Shown here one piece after another: positions 18,919 to 28,101 of a DNA stretch of 61,664 nt. The DNA is from Dyadobacter jiangsuensis (GTDB lineage: Bacteria; Bacteroidota; Bacteroidia; Cytophagales; Spirosomataceae). How positions within the stretch are numbered: position 1 is the first letter of the stretch; each line of letters opens with the position of its first letter. The notes under the pieces are model-generated. The model worked only from the letters and a program-made list of their open reading frames with translations, did no database searches and was not told the DNA's origin. Both the position numbers and the translations under genes were made by a program. The stretch lies in NCBI RefSeq assembly GCF_003014695.1, contig NZ_PYAS01000025.1:1-61664 (forward strand), read 5' to 3'.

Positions 18919-19737
18919 TCAGTATGATTCCGATTCGTTCGGGAATGACCTTCCTTTTACATCTGAAATATAATTGGTGATGGCGTTGGTCATAACGCCA
19001 TTCAAATCGGCATAATGGCGCAAAAAGCGCGGTTTAAACTCCTTGTTGATACCCAGCAAATCGTGGATCACAAGCACCTGGCCATCGGCATGAGGCCCGG
19101 CACCGATCCCGATCGTCGGGATTTGAATGCTTTCCGAGACTTGTTTGGTCAGTTTGGCCGGGATTTTTTCGAGTACTACCGAAAAGCAGCCTACTTCTTC
19201 GAGCATTTTGGCGTCTTCGATCAGTTTCTGCGCTTCGGCCTCTTGCTTGGCACGAACGGTGTAGGTCCCGAATTTGTAAATAGACTGCGGCGTGAGCCCT
19301 AAATGCCCCATTACAGGTACTCCTGCGCTCAATATCCGCGTAACGGAATCTTTAATCTCGAGACCGCCTTCGAGCTTCACGGCGTGTGCGCCGGATTCTT
19401 TCATAATGCGGATCGCGGAGTTCAACGCCTCGCGGGAGTTGCCCTGGTAGGAGCCGAACGGCAAATCCACGACCACCAGTGCACGTTTCACAGCCCGCAC
19501 CACCGATGACGCGTGGTAGATCATCTGATCGATCGTGATCGGCAGGGTCGTTTCGTGGCCGGCCATGACATTGGAAGCAGAATCGCCCACCAGGATCAGC
19601 TCGACGCCGGCTGCATCCACGATTCCCGCCATAGAGTAATCATAGGCGGTAAGACAGGTTATTTTTTCGCCACGGTTCTTCATTTCCTGAATCACGTGGG
19701 TCGTAATGCGCTTGATATCAGCAGTATGTACAGACAT
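18919..19737 (-). CDS. panB: 3-methyl-2-oxobutanoate hydroxymethyltransferase, 272 aa
   Basis: First committed step of pantothenate and CoA synthesis: transfers a hydroxymethyl group from methylenetetrahydrofolate to 2-oxoisovalerate to give ketopantoate. Family motifs are all present: TCLTAYDYSMAGIVD (about 25-39), LVGDSASNVMAGH (about 49-61) with the Mg-binding Asp, VVDLPFGSYQ (about 91-100), AVKLEGG (about 119-125), HLGLTPQS and the catalytic Glu in VVLEKIPA (about 186). Length matches the family. It probably leads a three-gene operon. The unusual decameric repeat array lies directly upstream. Confidence 0.96.
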   Translation of the reverse strand: MSVHTADIKRITTHVIQEMKNRGEKITCLTAYDYSMAGIVDAAGVELILVGDSASNVMAGHETTLPITIDQMIYHASSVVRAVKRALVVVDLPFGSYQGNSREALNSAIRIMKESGAHAVKLEGGLEIKDSVTRILSAGVPVMGHLGLTPQSIYKFGTYTVRAKQEAEAQKLIEDAKMLEEVGCFSVVLEKIPAKLTKQVSESIQIPTIGIGAGPHADGQVLVIHDLLGINKEFKPRFLRHYADLNGVMTNAITNYISDVKGRSFPNESESY

Positions 19738-19780
19738 GGTGGTTATCGGTAATGGTAACTAAAAATCCGACCGTCTAAAT

Positions 19781-19950
19781 GGTCAGGTATTGTCATGTGT
19801 GGTCATTTGTGGTCAGGTATTGTCACGAGTAGTTAGGTGTGGTTAAGTTTTGTCAGGAGGAGAACTTGTTTTATGGTACATTACACCCTCTGACCATAAA
19901 TGACAATTCTTGACTACTCTTGACAACGTCTGACTATTCTTGACTCTCCT
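19781..19950. repeat. Two-arm array of 10-bp GTCA repeats in opposite orientation
   Basis: Arm 1 (19781-19860) is eight consecutive 10-mers with GTCA at positions 2-5 in six of eight (units such as GGTCAGGTAT and TGTCATGTGT; two have GTTA). Then comes a 30-bp spacer, exactly three unit lengths. Arm 2 (19891-19950) is six consecutive 10-mers each beginning TGAC, the reverse complement of GTCA. The outer bases of each unit vary while the GTCA core and spacing do not. The array fills most of the gap between panB and the envC-like gene, both transcribed leftward, and codes for nothing. Candidate roles are a multi-site protein-binding array (one site per helical turn, opposed orientation) or a long imperfect RNA hairpin. 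Confidence 0.85.
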
Positions 19951-19979
19951 CCCCAAGACGTCACAGCCAAGTAGAAACG

Positions 19980-21320
19980 CTACCGGTGCAACAGCCAGTT
20001 TTCGGGGTTTAGTCGGGAGGTATTTTTCCAAATCTGGAATTGCAATTCCGAGGTGCCGTCGCTGTCGGTGGCTACCCGGCCGATATTTTCACGTGCTTTT
20101 ACCTTTTGTCCGGCACGTACAGCCACACCGGTCATTTTGGCGTAAATCGTCATATAGTTCCCGTGCTGGATCGCCACCACGCTCCCCATTCCGGGCAGCT
20201 CGGTTACGTCGAGCACCGTTCCGTCGTAAACCGACCTCACCGACTCCCCGGCGGTCGTTTGAATGTCAATCCCCAGGTTATCCACCATCACACCCTTCAA
20301 AACGGCGTGCGGGCGCTGGCCGAAATGGCTGGATACAAAACCTTTTACCGGCCAGGGCAGGCGATTCTGCGAAGCAGTGAACGACGAAGCCAGGGTGGTT
20401 TCTTCTTCGCTCATACCGCTCGAAACGACCGGCTCCTCCTCCACTTCTTTCGGCGCTTCTACGGCTGCCTCGCCTTTTTTCTCCCGTTCGGCATTTTCCC
20501 GGGCAATTCTTTCGCGTTCTGCCTTCCGGCGCGCTTCACGCTCCTCACGCTCGCGACGCTCCCTTTCGAGGCGTTCCTTACGTTCCCGCTCGGCAATGCG
20601 GCGGATACTGGCTTCCAAAAGGTCGGTAGCGCGTTTATTTTCAGCAATTTGCTTCCTCAGCTCCACTTCTTTCAGCGAAAGTTCCTGGATCACCTCGTTC
20701 TGTTTCACTTTCAGGCCTTCCAGTTTGGTATTCTCGGTTACACGTGTGTCGAGAACGTTTTTCTGCTGATTCTTTTTGGACGTAATGCGTTGGCGTTCAG
20801 CCATTACCTGTTTTTGCAAAGCATCAATCTCCTTGGCACGACCCTGACGTGCTTCCGTATATTGTTTCAAATACTTGTACCGGAGCACAAACTGGTTGAA
20901 AGTGCCCGCCGAGAAAAGGAAAACAAGTTGATTGAAATAGGCGTTCCGTTTCGATGCCTCATAAATCATATGGCCATACTCCTGTTTCAGCACCGCGAGG
21001 CTGCTGTCCAGCGACTGGCGCCGCTTTTCAAGTACTCTTAATTCGCGGTCGAGGATTTCCAGGTCGTCGGTAAGGAGGTCTATTTGCTTTTTGTAGGTAT
21101 TGATTTGCTGGTTCAGGGCTTTCAGCTGGCCCAGGTTGACGTTCTTTTGGGAAGAAGTCTGCTTCAAGATGCTCTGAATTTCCCTGATCTTGCCCTGGTT
21201 TTCAGCCTTTTCGCGCTCCAATTGCTCACGGGTCTTCTGCGCAAATGCACCTGCGCACGCACAAAGCACGAATGTAAGCACTAACCAAAAACGACGGCTA
21301 CCAGGGGTACGAAAGGGCAT
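19980..21320 (-). CDS. EnvC-like murein hydrolase activator (degenerate LytM/M23 domain), 446 aa
   Basis: Periplasmic protein that would activate cell-separation amidases. Order: signal peptide (ending CAGAFAQ), long coiled coil (about residues 20-300, rich in Glu, Arg, Lys and Gln), then a C-terminal M23/LytM domain (about 330-446). The metal-binding residues are lost: the usual HxGxD is NLGID and the HxH is replaced by YAKM, as in non-catalytic EnvC/NlpD activators. I chose ATG 21320 over a TTG at 21341, because a -7 box (TATTTTTG on the minus strand, 21339-21346) overlaps that TTG and the signal peptide begins naturally at MPFRTPG. Confidence 0.88.
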   Translation of the reverse strand: MPFRTPGSRRFWLVLTFVLCACAGAFAQKTREQLEREKAENQGKIREIQSILKQTSSQKNVNLGQLKALNQQINTYKKQIDLLTDDLEILDRELRVLEKRRQSLDSSLAVLKQEYGHMIYEASKRNAYFNQLVFLFSAGTFNQFVLRYKYLKQYTEARQGRAKEIDALQKQVMAERQRITSKKNQQKNVLDTRVTENTKLEGLKVKQNEVIQELSLKEVELRKQIAENKRATDLLEASIRRIAERERKERLERERREREEREARRKAERERIARENAEREKKGEAAVEAPKEVEEEPVVSSGMSEEETTLASSFTASQNRLPWPVKGFVSSHFGQRPHAVLKGVMVDNLGIDIQTTAGESVRSVYDGTVLDVTELPGMGSVVAIQHGNYMTIYAKMTGVAVRAGQKVKARENIGRVATDSDGTSELQFQIWKNTSRLNPENWLLHR

Positions 21321-21385
21321 AATATTGATTCTTGCGGCCAAAAATACATCTCACGGCGGGCAAAGTTAAGCAGACTTTCTGTATT

Positions 21386-22261
21386 TTACCTTTTACGCTT
21401 GTAGCTCGAAGGAACATTAAACGGAAAACCGGGGCTTTGGTTTACCAATTCCACCTTGCTGTGTTTGAGGCGCATGGTTGTTTCGAGTTTTTGTTGTTCT
21501 TTGGAAAGCACGTTCAGGTTGATATGACTCATGAACGGGAACAGAAAGCTACCCACCGCCCTGAAATCCTCATAATCCAGTGTAAAAGTGTTCTGCGTAG
21601 GCACTTCCGTTGCTTTCAGGCGAGAAAGCTTCTGGTTCTTTTCGGCAATATAGTTGTCCACTTCCAGCCTGTCGACGGCCTGTTTGAGGATGTAGAAGTC
21701 ATTTTCCTTTACAAAACGGCCGTTTTCCTGCATTTCAAAAGGCATATTACCGATGATGACCGATTGCAGAAGGTCGAAATTCAGGTCGAAATTATATTGC
21801 TTGCTCAGCTGGTCGTAATTGAAAACGAAGTAATCGCGGTGGATTTTGTCCATAAACACAATGGAATCCCGCGTAATGATGCCCCGCGCCACTTCCAGGC
21901 CCACACCCGTCACCGACAGCCAGATAATGCTATCCTTTTTCATTCGGATATTGACATTGGTATTATCAAAATCCTGCTTGGCGCTTTTGAAAGAAAACTT
22001 GGATTTGGCCGTCAGGTAATCGAAATCAACTTCGGCGACTTTCACAACCGGCATGGGCTCGCCGGCATCGGGTACTACCGCTACCGTATCGGCTGCGGCG
22101 GTGTCTGCCGCTATGGTATCTTTGGGTTCCGGCCCCCTGGTAATCAGGGTTGTATCGCTATCCGGTTTTTGAGAAACACTTTTGGAAGTACGTGGTTTGT
22201 GACAAGCCGTGAACCACATCAGAGATATGGCTACCAGCCCGACCGTAATTTTACTGCTCAT
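21386..22261 (-). CDS. DUF4292 family lipoprotein, 291 aa
   Basis: A lipoprotein (SLMWFTAC, Cys near residue 19) with a Pro/Thr/Ala/Asp-rich linker (about 25-75) and a folded domain from VAEVDFDYLTAKSKFSFK onward. This is recognised as DUF4292, which resembles the LolA/LolB-like lipoprotein-carrier fold; a role in outer-membrane assembly is an inference. The ATG at 22261 overlaps the end of the TPR gene by 11 bp; a GTG at 22270 is an alternative. Coupled translation with the TPR protein suggests they work together. Confidence 0.85.
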   Translation of the reverse strand: MSSKITVGLVAISLMWFTACHKPRTSKSVSQKPDSDTTLITRGPEPKDTIAADTAAADTVAVVPDAGEPMPVVKVAEVDFDYLTAKSKFSFKSAKQDFDNTNVNIRMKKDSIIWLSVTGVGLEVARGIITRDSIVFMDKIHRDYFVFNYDQLSKQYNFDLNFDLLQSVIIGNMPFEMQENGRFVKENDFYILKQAVDRLEVDNYIAEKNQKLSRLKATEVPTQNTFTLDYEDFRAVGSFLFPFMSHINLNVLSKEQQKLETTMRLKHSKVELVNQSPGFPFNVPSSYKRKR

Positions 22262-23999
22262 GTAATGCACCTGTTGCTATTTTTTTGTCAAGAAGTTCGG
22301 TGGTCTCTCCCATTCTCTTGGCTTTTTTCCATTGGGCCACCGCATTGTCCCGTTCTCCTAGTTTGAACAGGACGTCCCCGTAGTGCTCAACAATTGTGCC
22401 ACTCACACCACTGCTGTCGAGCATTGCCTTTTCGAGGAACTCCTTGGCTTTTTTGTAGTCTTTACGAATGTATAATACCCAGGCATAGGTGTCCAGGTAA
22501 GTGGGGTTGTTCTGATGCTGCTGTACGAGTCTTTCCGACATTTTGAGTGCCAAATCGAGCTTTTCTTTTCTCAGGGAAAGAAAATAGCTGTAATTGTTCA
22601 GGACGTGATCGTTGTCCGGGTCGGCTTTCAATGCGAGCTCATAGGCGGCATCGGATTTATCGTGGTCGCCAATCCCGTTGAACGCGTCGCCGAGTTGTGC
22701 GTGGATCAAAGGCAGCAACTGGGGATTTTCGCCGATCATTTTCAGGCTTTCCTCGAGAGACGAAGTAGCTTCCTTATAATTTTTCTTCATCAAATTCGCC
22801 GTGCCATTGAAATACCAGAACATGCCTTGGTTCGGGAACAATTCCAGTGCTTTTTCGGAATGCACCAGCATGCTGTCGGGCTGATTGAGCTGGCCGTCGA
22901 GCTGCATAATGGCAATCCATACTTGAAATACATTGGGATCGGCCGCTGCTGCTCTGAGGTATAGCTGCCGGGCTTCGGGATATTTGCCCTGGCGTGTGAG
23001 CAAATCGGCGTAAATCACAGTCGCTTTGGACTCGTTCGGGTGTGTTTCCGAGAGCTGGCGGGCGAGTGAAACGGCTTCGTTCACCTCATTTTCGGTTTTC
23101 AGCATCGTCAGGTAGCCCGAAAGCACGCGAATTTTAGGGTCAGCGTCGAGGTTCGGGTTAGCAAAAACCTGTTTCAACTCCTGGTTACATTTCTGCACGT
23201 CGCCATTCCTGCGGTAGATATCCGCCAGCAACACGTGCGCCTGCGCTTCGTCCGGGTTAATTTTTAATGCTTCTTCCAACGGTGCCACCGCTTCCACAAT
23301 GCGGTCGTTGGCGATCAGCATTTCGGCCAGTTCCACGCGGTAGCTAACCTCGCCGGGTTCCGATGCAATCAGTTTTTTACCTTCCTCTAATGCTTTTTCA
23401 AGATTATTCTGGCGGAGATACAGCTGTTGCTTCTGGTGCGTGATTTCCTCGGTCACACCCATCGATTTTTCCAGCTTGTTGTAAGTTTCGATCGCTTTGT
23501 CGAACTGGTCGGCAAAAACGTACACGGCTGCCAGTTCTATTCCGTACTCGATATTTTCCGGGTTTTTGGCCACGAGCGTTTCGTAAATCTGGGCTGCTTC
23601 GGAGTATTTCCGGCGTTTCGCGTAGAGTTCTGCGAGCTGCTGGGAATAGAAGATATTCTCCTTATCGAGATCATGCGCCTTTTTGGAGGCATTGATCGCG
23701 TCGTCGTATTTTTCGAGTTTGATGAGCGCCGTAGCCACCAGGTAATGCGCGGCAGCGTCCTGCGGGCTGAGAAGTGCGAGCTTTTCAAACACCGGTAACG
23801 CGCGGTCGGGCTCGTCTTTCATCATGAATTTCATCCCCTCGGTCGCCATCGACTCCCCTTCCAGCCTTGTGAGCACGCCCTCCTCTTTAACTTCCTGTTT
23901 GTCACGATCCTTGCGACGCTGGGCATGGGCCGGCGTCATCAGCCAGGAGGCCGATACGAGGCAAATAAGAAGGGTTATTTTCAAATATTCGGTCCTCAT
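22251..23999 (-). CDS. Secreted tetratricopeptide-repeat protein, 582 aa
   Basis: A signal peptide (ending TPAHAQ) is followed by TPR repeats from about residue 45 to the end (for example AAAHYLVATALIKLEKYDDAINASKKA and NIEYGIELAAVYVFADQFDKAIETYNKL), about a dozen helical pairs. TPR arrays form curved scaffolds for protein binding. Start: ATG 23999 (MRTEYLK) gives a clean signal peptide; an upstream in-frame start at 24032 would add 11 residues that spoil it. Partner of the overlapping DUF4292 lipoprotein, perhaps as an outer-membrane assembly or trafficking pair. Confidence 0.88.
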   Translation of the reverse strand: MRTEYLKITLLICLVSASWLMTPAHAQRRKDRDKQEVKEEGVLTRLEGESMATEGMKFMMKDEPDRALPVFEKLALLSPQDAAAHYLVATALIKLEKYDDAINASKKAHDLDKENIFYSQQLAELYAKRRKYSEAAQIYETLVAKNPENIEYGIELAAVYVFADQFDKAIETYNKLEKSMGVTEEITHQKQQLYLRQNNLEKALEEGKKLIASEPGEVSYRVELAEMLIANDRIVEAVAPLEEALKINPDEAQAHVLLADIYRRNGDVQKCNQELKQVFANPNLDADPKIRVLSGYLTMLKTENEVNEAVSLARQLSETHPNESKATVIYADLLTRQGKYPEARQLYLRAAAADPNVFQVWIAIMQLDGQLNQPDSMLVHSEKALELFPNQGMFWYFNGTANLMKKNYKEATSSLEESLKMIGENPQLLPLIHAQLGDAFNGIGDHDKSDAAYELALKADPDNDHVLNNYSYFLSLRKEKLDLALKMSERLVQQHQNNPTYLDTYAWVLYIRKDYKKAKEFLEKAMLDSSGVSGTIVEHYGDVLFKLGERDNAVAQWKKAKRMGETTELLDKKIATGALHEQ

Positions 24000-24165
24000 A
24001 TATGAATCGTGCGCCATCAGATCGTGGGTCATGACCGGCTATTTCAGTGTAAATAACAAAGTTACCAAATTTTGTCAGTATGCTCTGCCCAAATGTCTTT
24101 GCAAATAAGTATACTAACGTGGAAATACGGATAATCTTATGCCGGAATCAGCCTCCATTGCTTGG

Positions 24166-26613
24166 TTATCGCACCGGATAGGCCGATTTTCCAAAACCTG
24201 GCAGTCCGGTCGGGGTTAGCGCCTCCACGTGGATGTCGGCCGAGCCGGTGGCATCGGAATGGTAATAGCTTACCCGGGCCTTGCCGTCGCTACCGGTTTT
24301 GAGCATAGGTGCCCAGAAAACCGTCGACCGGAAATCGGGATTCGGGGCGGGAGGATTGGTTGGCCCGTATTGAGGTTTATAAAACTCGCGCGGGGTATGA
24401 AAACCGGCGATTTTGGTCACCAATACACCCGGAACAATGTCTTGTGAATAGTCGTAGTTCTCATTTCCGCGTTTGGTTAGCACCGAAATGACCCCGTTTC
24501 CTCCCCTGCTGCCGTATATCGCCGCCGAGGCACCTTTCAGCACATCGATCGACTCTACATCAAACACGCTCAGCGACGTGATCAGTTGCTTATCCACCGG
24601 CATACCATCCAGTACGAAAAGTGGCTCCCCTCTGTTGCCTCGTATCGACACCACCGCATTCATCCCCGAGCCCATCACCGATACGCCCGCAACGCGCCCT
24701 TGGAGCATATCCAGAATGCTCGTATAGCCGGCAGACATCTGAGGCGTCACTTTCAAGGTAGCATCAGCTGAACTATATAGCTTTCGCGAGTCGCGGGGTA
24801 CTTCCTTTTTGGCCTTGATAGTGACTTCCCGCAGGAGCCGCTCCCGGTTTTCCCGGATTTTAGTGGAAATCTCCTGATCTCTGGCCGCATTTTTTAGGAA
24901 ATCGGCGAGCCGTTGCGCGTCCACGGTTACAGGTTTGAAAGGAATTTTCACCACCGAAGCGCGCGGCGGATCGAACGGATTAAGAGTAAAGGACAGGTTT
25001 TGATTGCCCTTTTTATTCATCCCTTGCAGACGAAGCTGCAGAGAATCACTGAATGCCAGGTTGTAGACGGTAAAATGACCGTTTTCATCGGTTTCTGCCG
25101 TCAGGAAGTTGCTGAGGCTATCATTGCTGACAAAGAGCGACAGCACCGTTTTTTCGGTCAGTTTTTTATTATTGCGTTTCGTATCGCCTTCGAGCGTAAT
25201 GCCTTGTTCCACATATCTTTTCGTCGGCGGAATGGAGTCGGCCAGCACATCTTCCCATTTGAAGCGCGTCCACCCTTGCGTCATCATGAGGTAATCGAGA
25301 TGGATTTTACGCTGCGGTTTTGTCGGGTCGAGGTAATAGGCGGGTTGTTCTATAAATCCTTTTAAATCAGATGATAATAGCAAATAGGAGGCGATGTTTT
25401 GGTCCAATGGCTGCTGCAAAATCTGGCCGGCGTCGGTTACGGCCAGCGAAAGATTCGCCTCCACAGGTTTTCCCGCAGAGTCGGTGACGGTTACCTCCAC
25501 ATCGACTTTTTCACGCGGCTTGTACTCGGCCTTCGATGGCTTGATATTGACACGCAGGCTCCTCGAATGATCCACGAAAACCAGCCTTTCGCAAACGGGC
25601 TTGCCCGCGTCGTCGAAAAGCGTGAGATGTGTAATGCCGTCGGGCAATTCGGTGGTCGGTAGCTGCATCATTAACCCGCGGTTGGTGACCTTTCCTTTCG
25701 CCACAAACGCGACAATGCCGCGCGAATGTCCCACGACGTGAACCGGTATTTCTGTTTTTCCGGGGATTTTTGCATAAGCTATTACCCTCATTTTGAGTGG
25801 ACTCGATAGGTTGTCGACCAGCATCGTAAAACCCGAATCGTGTATTTTCGGAAATGCAAACGGAGTGACTTTCCCGTCGTTTTCTTTTAAAAATGCCCGG
25901 TACGACTCCCCTGTTTTGGGTGCAAACTGAAACCGGCCCATTCCCAAATGCTCGCTTTTGAATGAGGCAACGGTATCGCCGCTTTGGCCTAGTACGAAGC
26001 CCGCCACCTCCTGGGCCAGCCCGGCTTCATTCACAGCTTTGAATGCAATGCGCGTGTTGATGTCCGCAACCAGCTGTCCACCCTCCGGGAAAAATTGCAG
26101 GTCTGTCTTTCCGGTATTGGTATTGGACGAGTTATTTTCTTCATAATCAAATACATATAAATTCTTTTGGAAGAAGAAATCTTCGGAAGAATTGCGCATC
26201 CAGTTGGTGTATGCGCGTATCATGTAAGCTCCGGGTGCGAGCGAGTCGGTGAGGACGAACTCGCCGTGGCCCACGCCTCCGGTCAATTGTACACGTTTCA
26301 AGGCCGCATTCCTGCCCGACCGCTGCTCGATCAGGTCCACGTAAAGGAGGTTGCTGGCGCTATCCGCGAGGTGCAGCGATCCTTCGGTAAGGTAGGCCTT
26401 GAACCAGAGCGTATCGCCGGTAACATAATAGGGCTTGTCGAGGTGGAGGTAGGCTTTTTCGACGGGCCGCGCGCTACGGTATTTAATTAATTTGTTGGAA
26501 ATGAATTGTGTAAAATCTTCTTCCGACCATTGGAATGCAGCAAGTAGTAATGCAATGGCGGCTAATAGCGCACTGTTGATGAAGGGTTTTTTCCACGGCA
26601 TGTTGTTGATCAA
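24166..26613 (-). CDS. MG2-domain/TonB-plug outer-surface protein without a barrel, 815 aa
   Basis: After an N-terminal hydrophobic anchor (about residues 10-26) comes an alpha-2-macroglobulin MG-like region (PVEKAYLHLDKPYYVTGDTL, about 50-70) and further beta-sandwich modules. A TonB-receptor plug domain follows at about 625-730: SILDMLQGRVAGVSVMG, EPLFVLDGMPVD, SIDVLKGASAAIYG, GGNGVISVLTKRG. The C terminus returns to an MG-like fold (STVFWAPMLKTGSDGKARVSYYHSD). There is no 22-strand receptor barrel, so it cannot be a transporter itself. Bacteroidota carry families of such proteins of unknown role; scaffolding at the outer membrane is a guess. The start may be ATG 26613 or 26601. Confidence 0.85.
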   Translation of the reverse strand: MINNMPWKKPFINSALLAAIALLLAAFQWSEEDFTQFISNKLIKYRSARPVEKAYLHLDKPYYVTGDTLWFKAYLTEGSLHLADSASNLLYVDLIEQRSGRNAALKRVQLTGGVGHGEFVLTDSLAPGAYMIRAYTNWMRNSSEDFFFQKNLYVFDYEENNSSNTNTGKTDLQFFPEGGQLVADINTRIAFKAVNEAGLAQEVAGFVLGQSGDTVASFKSEHLGMGRFQFAPKTGESYRAFLKENDGKVTPFAFPKIHDSGFTMLVDNLSSPLKMRVIAYAKIPGKTEIPVHVVGHSRGIVAFVAKGKVTNRGLMMQLPTTELPDGITHLTLFDDAGKPVCERLVFVDHSRSLRVNIKPSKAEYKPREKVDVEVTVTDSAGKPVEANLSLAVTDAGQILQQPLDQNIASYLLLSSDLKGFIEQPAYYLDPTKPQRKIHLDYLMMTQGWTRFKWEDVLADSIPPTKRYVEQGITLEGDTKRNNKKLTEKTVLSLFVSNDSLSNFLTAETDENGHFTVYNLAFSDSLQLRLQGMNKKGNQNLSFTLNPFDPPRASVVKIPFKPVTVDAQRLADFLKNAARDQEISTKIRENRERLLREVTIKAKKEVPRDSRKLYSSADATLKVTPQMSAGYTSILDMLQGRVAGVSVMGSGMNAVVSIRGNRGEPLFVLDGMPVDKQLITSLSVFDVESIDVLKGASAAIYGSRGGNGVISVLTKRGNENYDYSQDIVPGVLVTKIAGFHTPREFYKPQYGPTNPPAPNPDFRSTVFWAPMLKTGSDGKARVSYYHSDATGSADIHVEALTPTGLPGFGKSAYPVR

Positions 26614-26660
26614 GATTTGTTATATATGCAATTTACCTAAAATAAACTTGCAAAATAATT

Positions 26661-27995
26661 CTATTGATTCAGCTTACTAACCAGCAAATAAACCGGATAG
26701 CTTACCATAAGGAACAGCAGTGCGTACTGACTGCTGGGAAGGTCCTGAACGATGGCGCCGACCAGGAAAGCAATGGACAGAATCAGCATTAATATAGGCA
26801 GAAAAGGGTAGGCGGGGACCTTCCACGGTCTGGGCAGGTCGGGTTCCTTTTTTCGCAATGCCAGCAGCGATGCGAATCCCGAGGTATAGCCTAGTACAAA
26901 AAAGAACGTGGCGATGTCGGATAACTTTTCCGTCGCATCTTTTCCAATGAGAATCAATGTGATAGCGACAGCGGAGGTAATGAGCATTGCTACCGCCGGC
27001 GTGCCGCCCTGGTTGACGGTAACCCCCGATTTGAGAAACAGCCCGTCGCGGCTCATAGAGTAAAGCACGCGGGGATTGAACAATAGCTGCGCGTTGACAA
27101 TGCCCAGGATTGAAATCATGAGGAACAGCGTCACAATTTTGCCTGAACCTGCGCCGAAAATCAAGGTAATCGCATCCGCGGCGGCCAGTTTTGACTGGGC
27201 AAGCCTATCCATCGGCAATACATGGAGGATCGCCAGGTTGCAGAGCAGGTAAATCGCAATGATTACCAAAACGCCACCGATCATCGATTTGGGCAGGTTT
27301 TTGGAGGGATCACGGTCTTCCTCGGAAAAATAGGCCGCGGTATGCCAACCGTCGTAGGTGTAGAATATGGCTTGTAAGGAGAAAACCACGGGTGCTAGCC
27401 AGGAGCCGGTTTCGATGATTTTGCTCGTTGTTACCTGCGCTTCTGCTACCGTAACCGCATCTCCATACAAATAACAAACCGCCACGAATGCAAAAAGCCC
27501 GATACCTTTCAGCAAGCTCATGATGTTCTGAAAACTACTCGCCAATGCCAGGCCGATCCAGTGAATGACCGTGAGTGCAAGCAGGATAGCCGCCGCGACG
27601 TACGATTCGTAGCCGGCAAGCGAGGGGATTAGCAGCGCGAGGTATTCGCTCATGGTATACACCCCGAAACCGAGCGCCGAGCAAGTGCCGAGCCAGCTGT
27701 TGATCCCCACTACAAAGCCCGCGTAGTTTCCGAACGCACGCTGTGCATACACGTACCACGCACCCGCCCGCGGGACCGACGTGCCGAGTTCGATCGTACA
27801 TAACGTCCCGAGAAATGCGTACAGGCTCACCCCGACCCACAAAGCCATGATCAGCCCCGGATCGCCCAATTGCGCCGCAATGGGGCCGGGCTTCCGTAGA
27901 ATGCCGGTGCCGATGGTGCCGCCGACTGTCACGGCAACGCCGAATCCGACGCCAAGTATCTTGAAAAGTTCGTTTCGGGTAGAAGGTTGCTGCAT
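26661..27995 (-). CDS. APC superfamily amino-acid permease, 444 aa
   Basis: A secondary amino-acid transporter with about twelve membrane helices. The first helix carries the substrate-binding GGTIGTGIL motif (about residues 20-28), and later helices GTLCTIELGTSVPRAG, IFYTYDGWHTAAYFSEE and NPRVLYSMSRDG match the APC family. ATG 27995 (MQQPSTRNELFKILG) is the natural start; the open frame extends upstream to 28130, but that would overlap the divergent kinase gene and add an unrelated soluble segment. Substrate specificity cannot be read. Confidence 0.92.
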   Translation of the reverse strand: MQQPSTRNELFKILGVGFGVAVTVGGTIGTGILRKPGPIAAQLGDPGLIMALWVGVSLYAFLGTLCTIELGTSVPRAGAWYVYAQRAFGNYAGFVVGINSWLGTCSALGFGVYTMSEYLALLIPSLAGYESYVAAAILLALTVIHWIGLALASSFQNIMSLLKGIGLFAFVAVCYLYGDAVTVAEAQVTTSKIIETGSWLAPVVFSLQAIFYTYDGWHTAAYFSEEDRDPSKNLPKSMIGGVLVIIAIYLLCNLAILHVLPMDRLAQSKLAAADAITLIFGAGSGKIVTLFLMISILGIVNAQLLFNPRVLYSMSRDGLFLKSGVTVNQGGTPAVAMLITSAVAITLILIGKDATEKLSDIATFFFVLGYTSGFASLLALRKKEPDLPRPWKVPAYPFLPILMLILSIAFLVGAIVQDLPSSQYALLFLMVSYPVYLLVSKLNQ

Positions 27996-28101
27996 TGCGG
28001 GAGTGAAAATGTGCTTTTCGAAAATAGGAAACTTTTTCTGAATGTAACTCCTATCTTCGTCATCAAATACAGGCGTAACCGCCAATCTCCATCGTACCGC
28101 C

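Noticed and set aside
18283..18927. A 214-codon plus-strand frame
   Set aside because: It is antisense to the intact pseudouridine synthase gene and has no recognisable protein features.
19781..19950. CRISPR array
   Set aside because: Units are 10 bp and contiguous, in two orientations, with no spacers of 30 bp between repeats and no cas genes nearby.
20040..21041. A 333-codon open frame on the plus strand
   Set aside because: It lies opposite the coiled-coil region of the envC-like gene, and its composition reflects the complement of Glu/Arg-rich codons.
21332..22366. A 344-codon open frame on the plus strand
   Set aside because: It lies opposite the DUF4292 lipoprotein gene and has no start context, signal or family resemblance; it is a codon-bias shadow.
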